64,000 bases of DNA from Turritopsis dohrnii. Lineage: Eukaryota > Cnidaria > Hydrozoa > Anthoathecata > Oceaniidae. Of the stretch, positions 57,680-64,000 are shown piece by piece (the stretch's first letter is position 1; each line of letters opens with the position of its first letter). The notes under the pieces are model-generated. The model was not told the origin of the DNA, ran no database searches, and was given only the letters and a program-made list of their open reading frames with translations. The position numbers were made by a program, and so were the translations under genes. The DNA lies in contig BQMF02000039.1 of the NCBI GenBank assembly GCA_027922465.2, positions 372,001 to 436,000 on the forward strand, written 5' to 3'.

Positions 57680-58110
57680 TTCCTAGGCATACCATGTTAA
57701 TAAGCGCCCAGGCGCTTATTTTCCGTATTCGAACTTTTTCAGAATTTTGGCGGCGCTTATTAAAAAAGGGGCCGTTTTAAATGGGGGGCGTAGCAGTTAT
57801 AAAAGTAGTTATGTCATTTAACCGACAATTCTCAAATTCTTTGATTCTACCCTATGTTGGTTATAGCTTCAATTCTATAGAAATTTATTCTTTAAAGATC
57901 TCATTTATATTTTTTCTCTTGATAGGAACCATTTCTGTATCTCAGGTAAAAAAAATCAAAAAAATCATTGAACTGTATAATATTTACAAGTTGCTGTTAC
58001 GGTGACAAAACAGAAAACAATCTAAAGGTTATTTTTTGGTGTATTATTTGGTGGGCTGGCGTTTTTAGAAGGGGCCTTTAAAAGTGCGTGGGCGCTATAG
58101 TGGATAAATA
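57680..58110. repeat. Probable TIR-like repeat with GGCGCTTATT motifs
   Basis: AAGCGCC.AGGCGCTTATTTTC near 57700 and GGCGTTTTTAGAAGGGGCC, GGGCGCTATAGTGG near 58060-58105 look like paired degenerate ends; similar AAACGCC motifs occur at 23055-23105. The boundary is unclear. Confidence 0.35.
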
Positions 58111-59554
58111 ATTCTTCACAAGAATCTCCATTGATGACCATAATAGCAGTTCTCCCAACATTGATAATAACAACAACAATAACAAGGATAACAAAAATAT
58201 TACAAAGAAAACTGTTTTCAAAAATGTGTATTTCGATCTTTATGAACATTGATATTTGACCAAATTGGTAATATCAATCACACAATTCAATAAAAAAATC
58301 GACATTTTATTCACACCATAACTCCCTTTTGAGCAGCTCCAACATAAAACTGCATCAACTAAACTAACCTTGGTTTTCAATGACATCGTATGCAGTTGTG
58401 AACAAATCTAGATTGCATCAAGTCATTATGATCACTTTCTGTAACGGTGTATTAGTTTTTTTCATTTTAACAGGATCAGGTATGCATTAAGAACTATAAC
58501 CCTATTTTATGATTGTTCCCCTTCGATCAGTTTGCAAGATGCTGTAGGTTTCTATCAGGGGTGAGGAGGAATGGGGAGAGGAAAGGAACTGAATTTGATG
58601 TCACTTTTTGAAATTTTCCGCAAATGTCCAAGGATTTCCCATGCTAGGTAACAGATTGTTTCTCGGGTAGTCAGGAAGAACAGCAAAACTACATATGATA
58701 GTGACTGTCGATTATATTATACTTTATGTTTAGTAACTTCGAGAATGCTGGATGTTACTTCGTACGAAATAGTGAGAAAAATTTTGATGAAAATTGGAGA
58801 AGAAGAGAAAGACCAATGGACAGACACAGTATTATCACACGTTTTTGTTTATAAGATCCTTAATTTTCTCGGCAGTTTCTTATTGATTCAACGTAAATCT
58901 ATTACAAAAGTTCATATTGAAATGTTTGGGGACTTGTATTATGTCCGAGAAAAAAAATAACCAAAGTTTCGATGCATAACGTGAACTCATTAGATGTGTT
59001 TCTTAGGTTGCTGACCTTCAGTTTCATATTAAAATAGTGCTGTATTTTGTATTTTAGCCTTCTATGTTTCGTGTTATTTGCCAGTGTGAAGGGTTATTTA
59101 TCCATGTGCAAGTTTAATGTGGGCGTCATATTAACAAGCTGAATATTTTTAATCTGATTTCATTTGTCCAGACTGATTTGTTGAAGTGTTTCTGTGTCAC
59201 AGTGGGTTGTACCAAATAAAAAAATATCATCCTATTAAAATGGGGTGGATCAAATATGATCAAAAATTTCTGTTAGATTATGTAACTTCTGTGACTCACA
59301 AACCAAATATTTCTCGAAATCAATTTTTCTTGAATGGATGAGTTCGTAATAACTACGGTAACATCCTACAAGAGACTTTTGAATTTCAAGTGGGGATGTT
59401 CCGGATTCCTAAGTCCCAGTCCTGTTATATCATACCCCACACGGTAGTCTTAGCAGCGTATTAGCTCATCAGGAGTGCACTCCACAAAGATGGTCAAAAG
59501 AACCGGGTTAGAAATACTTTAAAGGGAGGTACTTAAGCAAGATTTTGTTTTCAG
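58111..59554. other. Likely intron of the ADAM gene, nothing recognised
   Basis: Precedes the first ADAM exon I can identify. A signal-peptide-like stretch ending at a CAG|GTAAAA donor occurs at about 57895-57948, but I cannot link it. Confidence 0.35.
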
Positions 59555-62500
59555 GATGCATGTGATGCCGGCAATATTGAGCTTTATGTTTCAACTTCCG
59601 CTCGGACATACTACATGATCCTTCGAAAGAAAAAGTAAGAACATTTGAACGTGTTATAACTCTTAATGTTAGTCAAAATAAGACGTATCACATAGGGAAA
59701 AAAAAGTCGATAAAAAATTTAGTTGGGGAAAAATTTAGTTGGGGAAAATTTTAGTCACCTAAGGAAATTTTAGGCATTCTTTCCCCGACTAAATTTTGAA
59801 ATTAGTCACTTTTCACTGACTATTTATTTTCAGTATGAGAAGAAAATAATCAAGATATTACAATAACGTCTGAGTTATTACATACCTCATCGGGGAAAAA
59901 AAGTCGGGGAAAATTTTTGGTCGAGTGCAGAAAAGTCGGGAGAAAATTTGGTCGGGAAAAATTTTATTCACCCGCCAAAAAAATTGGTCACTTTTCCCCG
60001 ACTTTTTTTCCCCCGATAAGATATCTCAATGCGCGATTAAATCTACTTATTGAGTCATCTTTGTATAGTATAACTTTTGCCATTTTTGACAAACCTTTTG
60101 ATAGACCTTTCCCGAATTACTGTTTAAACGTTGCATTGTCGCTGAGTTATCGTGTCTAACCTCGCTGAGTTATCGTGTCTAACATCGCTGACAAGGTTAG
60201 ATATGAAACTCAGACACAATTCAGCGATTCGGGAAAGGTCTATTAAACTGAGACCGGTTTTAAAAATTTTGTACATACTGCAATAAAAATGCTGTACATG
60301 TCCAATCCACACGTCTATTGAATTAAATTTGGTGCGGAAACGTTATGCGTTATAAAGCTGCCCTCATAGACATAATAGACATTTGGCTGGCTTTAGACAG
60401 CGTAACTTTCAGCTTGCCTATTAGACAAGGCAAAAGTCACGCAAAGTTACTTTTATATCGCTTAATTAAACGAGAAAGTTTCATCATTCCATTTTTTTCA
60501 GATACCTTGTTCATCCAAAATTCATTTTACGTTTCCAAGACAGCAGTAACTACTGGATTATGAATGAGTCGCATGTAAGTGAGACAAGTGATAACAGCTA
60601 CATGTCTGAATGTGCTTTTGAACTCACTGTTGAGATACATAATAAAAGGGGATAGCATGATAATTAACATGGATTGTTATGAATTCCTTTACCACGTCAA
60701 ACTTCTCTCAGGCCATATAGGCAGTATCGCCCCCAGAGCGTTTTGGCCTTTTTGATATGAAAAGAAGGTAGACAAGCCATGGTGATGAGGTTGACCATAT
60801 AAGCAGCTTCTCGAAGGTTTTTCAATGTTTATAGATGAAGAAGTTTTAGAAACAGCGACACAATTCAATCGAAAAATCGAACGTCAATAACATTGCCCAC
60901 AGCCGATCAAACTTTCAGAAAGTATTTGCTATGGTTGCTATGGAGATATATAGTCACGAAACATAGCCTCATTTTGATGGGGAAATACTGATAAACCTAT
61001 GATTGCAACAAAAAGTTCTCTGAAAAAAGTTTAACGATAAGATAGAAATTAAGTTTCCTAGCATGTTCAATCAATTACTGCTGATTAGTGAGTTCTTCTC
61101 TTGTGAATGTTTATAGCCAACAATAAAACACTGCTTCTACAATGGCTACCTATCAGGAGACCCCTTATCGCAGTTGGATATGGATCTCAGCGAGGGAAAA
61201 GTAAAGTATGGTTCGATTTTTATTTTATTTACAGATAAAATAATGAACAGTTATAAAGATTATGAGAAACCTGAGCAATCAGTTTTCTCCAAGATGAAAT
61301 CTCCACGAGGGAATCTCCACGAGGGAATCTTTGTTCATCTCGCTCATTCGTCATTTTAATGTGAACTACCTAGAATATCTTTCTGAAAAGCAAAGATCAG
61401 TAGCGGATCTTGATGGAAGTCATAATTTACGGAATAGAGTCGAGCTATAAAACTGAACACTTCAGATTGGGAAGAAATTTGATTACACTGTATTCCTTCA
61501 CTTTCTTTGACTACACCATTTGACTACACTGTATTCCTTCACTTTCTTTGACTACACCTGGATCAGCCTCTGGAGTTTATTTATTAAATATGCCACAACC
61601 TTTTTCCTCGTAGAGGCATGATGAAACTTTCTAGTGGAGAAACAATACGCATTGAACCAGTTTCGGTGAGAGTAAACAGCTTGTATAGTAATACACTCAA
61701 ATATTGCATCTTAAAGAACATTCTATTCACTTTCAACCTTAAGGGAGTGATGGGTGAACATATGGTTCATAACGTCAGTGACATAATCACAACACAACAA
61801 TGGATTGATGAGTTGCATAGGAGAAACATATCAGGTATTTAGTTGGTTTTTAGTTAGTTTTTAGTTACTTCTATCTTTACGTGTATGAATTTTAAAAGAT
61901 TGTTTGGATTTTTATACTTTTCTTACCACATCGAGGTTAAATAGTTGTTGCTCATTTCAAGCTTTGTCTGCAATCACTTTGAAGAATCCTTTTCCCGTTT
62001 TTTGTAAAAAGTTTACTCATCAGAGCAAGTTGTCGTCACAAAACAATACCCCGTGGCAAACATATTGAAATCACTGCGAAGGAGTACATTTCTATAGAAA
62101 GATCCACACCATTTTAATAAAAATGCTCTTCGTCGAATTGAGTTTTTGACGATTTTCCTACTTGACGATCATATTTTTAGAAATAAACAAGCGACAGGTT
62201 GGTAAAGATTTTGCACGCAACAGAGTAGGTATTTTCTGTAAAATCGTTCATCTGTTTGTCGATTTGACCTGCCATCATTCATAAACATTATTGTTCATGC
62301 TTTTAGTTTCGCAAATCACTGCTGGCAACATTTCACTACATCAACACTGCAGTCGTTGTTGACAAAACTTTTGTACGTCGCCATTTTTTTAAGAAAGTGC
62401 TTTCTTTTGAAACAATGTAATTTCACCTCTCTATCACACGACAAAAATACTACATAGGATTATCAATTATGATATCGAGACTGTTTGGTGACAGCAGGTG

Positions 62501-63521
62501 TTGCTGATAATAAATCATTTTAACCTATTTCAATTTAACATAAATTTTCTTTTCAGTATATGCAACACGGAAATGACAGCTCTAATGTTATCTCGTATAT
62601 TTTGGCAGTCTTTAATTATGTTGACATGGTGAATACTTTTATTTCATTTTTCTGTATTGTACGGTCTTTGTCTTTTCTGCAGTGACATGAAAAAACAAAC
62701 ATTTCCCTTTTGAACCTATCATCTTAAAAATCGTCAAATAATCACTACAACGAAGAACATTTTCATTGAAATAATGTGTATAGTTCTGTAGAAATGCACT
62801 CCTTCACAGCGATTCAACAAATTTGTCCACTGTCTCGCTGAGTTTTGAACTCTCTTTGTTTTTGGTCGTCACGTAGCGGGAACGTTCAATCATTAACGAT
62901 TTTGTACAAAAAAGCATATATTGAACAGATCGGCAAGTAATGAGCTTTAGCGATGTCCCTTTTGCTTCTTATATAAATGAAAGTGACTTATCTCCATTGC
63001 TTAAACTTTACTTATCTTTCCTGTCATTCAAATGGCGCTATTTCTGTTTAGGCTTATAAAACAGTTGATTTCCGGGTTGCTGTAGTATCTATTGAGATTT
63101 GGAACGCCAGTGATTTGATTAATATGACGCAACAGACGAGTCAAAATCTTTATCGCTTCGTAGAATATAACAAAAATGAGAAATTGATCAAAAGAAAGGA
63201 ACGTCACGATACAGCTGTTCTTTTGACGTAAGTTGTCACGATACAGCTGTTCTTTTTGACGTAAGTTGTCAGGATTTTATTAAAACTTTGCAAGAACGTT
63301 TTTTTGTTTGGCGAACTGTTTCCCTGAACGTTTTCATTAAACTGTTTGTCTTTATTAGAAAAAAATACATAGGCTGAACCGATTACCCATACATTGTACC
63401 AAACAATAACTCGCTTTTATAGCAAATTTTGACAACTTTTCAATGAACTAGCCTAGCGGAAATGTTCGGCAATACAACAAATCGGACAGTCTGCAAAGTA
63501 CTTGATTTAAGTGAGGGAATG
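59555..63521 (+). CDS. ADAM-family metalloprotease (prodomain and start of protease domain), partial
   Basis: Exons: 59555-59634, 60502-60574, 61117-61205, 61614-61665, 61744-61834, 62181-62197 (tentative), 62307-62372, 62557-62628, 63052-63227, 63452-63521. All join in phase. The prodomain reads NIELYVSTSARTYYMILRKK, then HCFYNGYLSGDPLS (the Cys-bearing HCxYxGxV motif of ADAM prodomains), then KLSSGETIRIEPVS. A basic INKR may be the convertase site. The reprolysin domain starts at YINTAVVVDKTF, continues through YMQHGNDSSNVISYILAVFN, FRVAVVSIEIWN and HDTAVLLT. The zinc site HExxHxxGxxHD, disintegrin, Cys-rich and transmembrane parts must lie beyond 64 kb, and the signal-peptide exon was not found upstream. 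ADAMs shed membrane proteins at the cell surface. Catalytic competence cannot be judged here. Confidence 0.85.
59695..59835. repeat. Degenerate copy related to the CCTTATCGGGG MITEs
   Basis: TTAGTTGGGGAAAATTTTAG and TTTCCCCGACTAAATTTT occur in opposite orientation, without clear ends. Confidence 0.5.
59885..60020. mobile_element. Palindromic MITE, CCTTATCGGGG family, in ADAM intron
   Basis: Ends CCTCATCGGGGAAAAAAAGT and TTTTTCCCCCGATAAG; the left flank is TA, the right end has lost the last base pair or two. Same family as 24439-24616. Confidence 0.75.
60104..60240. mobile_element. MITE, GACCTTTCCCG family, in ADAM intron
   Basis: Ends GACCTTTCCCGAATT and complement, TA on both flanks (60102-60103, 60241-60242). 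The core holds a 24-bp direct repeat (CGCTGAGTTATCGTGTCTAA). Confidence 0.85.
63203..63268 (+). repeat. Tandem duplication of an exon end and its splice donor
   Basis: TCACGATACAGCTGTTCTTT, continuing through the GTAAGT donor, is repeated immediately, so two identical GACGTAAGTTGT donor sites stand 33 bases apart. Only the first keeps the ADAM frame. Confidence 0.85.
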
Positions 63522-64000
63522 GTAAGCCTCAAACATCAGTATTTGTGGTTTACCTATGATGAACTTCATAAAAACAATGACTGCAAGTGCTATAGGATTT
63601 CTATGAAAAACGATTCTATTTATTCATAAACCTAAAACTACATCGAAGATATTCTAGTCATACTTCCTGTTAGGAATGGGAGATAGAAAAACATACGATA
63701 CTGAGGAATTTATGTTTATTTTGAAACTTTCTGTTTCTTTAAAGTTCCGTTAACCAAGTTGGTAACTTGGTTGGTCTAGCGCAAATTGGATCCATGTGCT
63801 CTATGTCATCAGTAGCTGTATGCCAGGTAAATCCAGGTAAACATCATCATCAGCAGTTGTTGATGATGATGTCTTATGGCCTTTAGGCACGAGAATCCAA
63901 ATAATATGACTTCATTATCATCATCAATTTGAGTAATTTGAGTTCTGGTGTCAAAGGGTTATCGTCATCAATCAACAGTATGTCAAGTAGGCGTATACAT
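63522..64000. other. ADAM intron, nothing recognised
   Basis: A small hairpin of CATCATCATC and GATGATGATG lies at 63843-63872. The next exon is beyond the window. Confidence 0.4.

Noticed and set aside
57781..58005. Signal-peptide exon of the ADAM gene (SFIFFLLIGTISVSQ before CAG|GTAAAA)
   Set aside because: Suggestive only; no in-phase continuation to the 59555 exon could be shown and the region is repeat-like.
58745..58960. 71-residue plus-strand reading frame
   Set aside because: No recognisable domain and no acceptor or donor linking it to the ADAM exons.
62373..62396. Extension of the ADAM exon to a GTGCTT donor
   Set aside because: The GTACGT donor at 62373 is stronger and gives an exon junction (VVVDKTF then YMQHG) that fits ADAM spacing; the longer form adds eight unusual residues.
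63745..63800. A tRNA-like GGTTGGTCTAGCGCAAAT stretch
   Set aside because: No convincing B-box or paired stems at the right distance.

Overview
The window is AT-rich animal nuclear DNA (eukaryotic: spliced genes, polyadenylation signals, tRNA-derived SINEs, metazoan transposon families). Host genes with spliced exons are an ADAM metalloprotease, MS4A/CD20-like four-pass membrane proteins and a Spätzle/neurotrophin-like secreted ligand. Together with DIRS, BEL, CR1/L2-like, hAT and PIF/Harbinger remnants they suggest an invertebrate, possibly a cnidarian. The exact taxon cannot be read from the sequence.

Layout. 0-0.8 kb: terminal-inverted-repeat (TIR) elements. 1.7-3.4 kb (minus): a two-exon secreted precursor with a furin site and a C-terminal cysteine-rich domain. 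4-9 kb: minisatellite, microsatellites, a Tc1-like fragment and a family of repeats carrying a decayed THAP domain. 9.4-10.2 kb: a PIF/Harbinger deletion derivative. 11.4-12.4 kb: DIRS tyrosine-recombinase element remnant. 12.5-15.5 kb: a Jockey/CR1-type LINE. 17.5-22.3 kb (minus): MS4A-like gene copy 1. 23.3 kb: 29-bp minisatellite. 24-38.7 kb: a transposon-dense block (BEL pol tail, three partial LINEs, 1.2-kb tandem repeats, a hAT element, nested MITEs). 38.9-46.3 kb (minus): MS4A-like gene copy 2. 44.6-49 kb: hAT MITE, repeats, and a SINE whose tRNA head is split by a MITE. 49.4-50.4 kb (minus): two terminal exons of unrecognised genes. 50.45-52.55 kb: a complete-ended DNA transposon (15-bp TIRs, 5-bp target duplication) with an unusual coding remnant. 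52.7-54.4 kb: two Harbinger-type elements in inverted orientation. 55-59 kb: SINE and MITEs. 59.5-64 kb (plus): nine in-phase exons of an ADAM prodomain and metalloprotease domain, running off the window.

How it fits together. The two MS4A-like genes are products of a local duplication that also copied a 5' UTR exon and the flanking region. They now lie about 17 kb apart because retroelements and transposons filled the spacer. Exon 2 is far more alike between copies than the rest, which suggests gene conversion. Several insertions can be dated relative to one another: a MITE inside a LINE reverse transcriptase, one inside a hAT transposase, and one inside a SINE tRNA head. The least familiar item is the 50.45-52.55 kb transposon.
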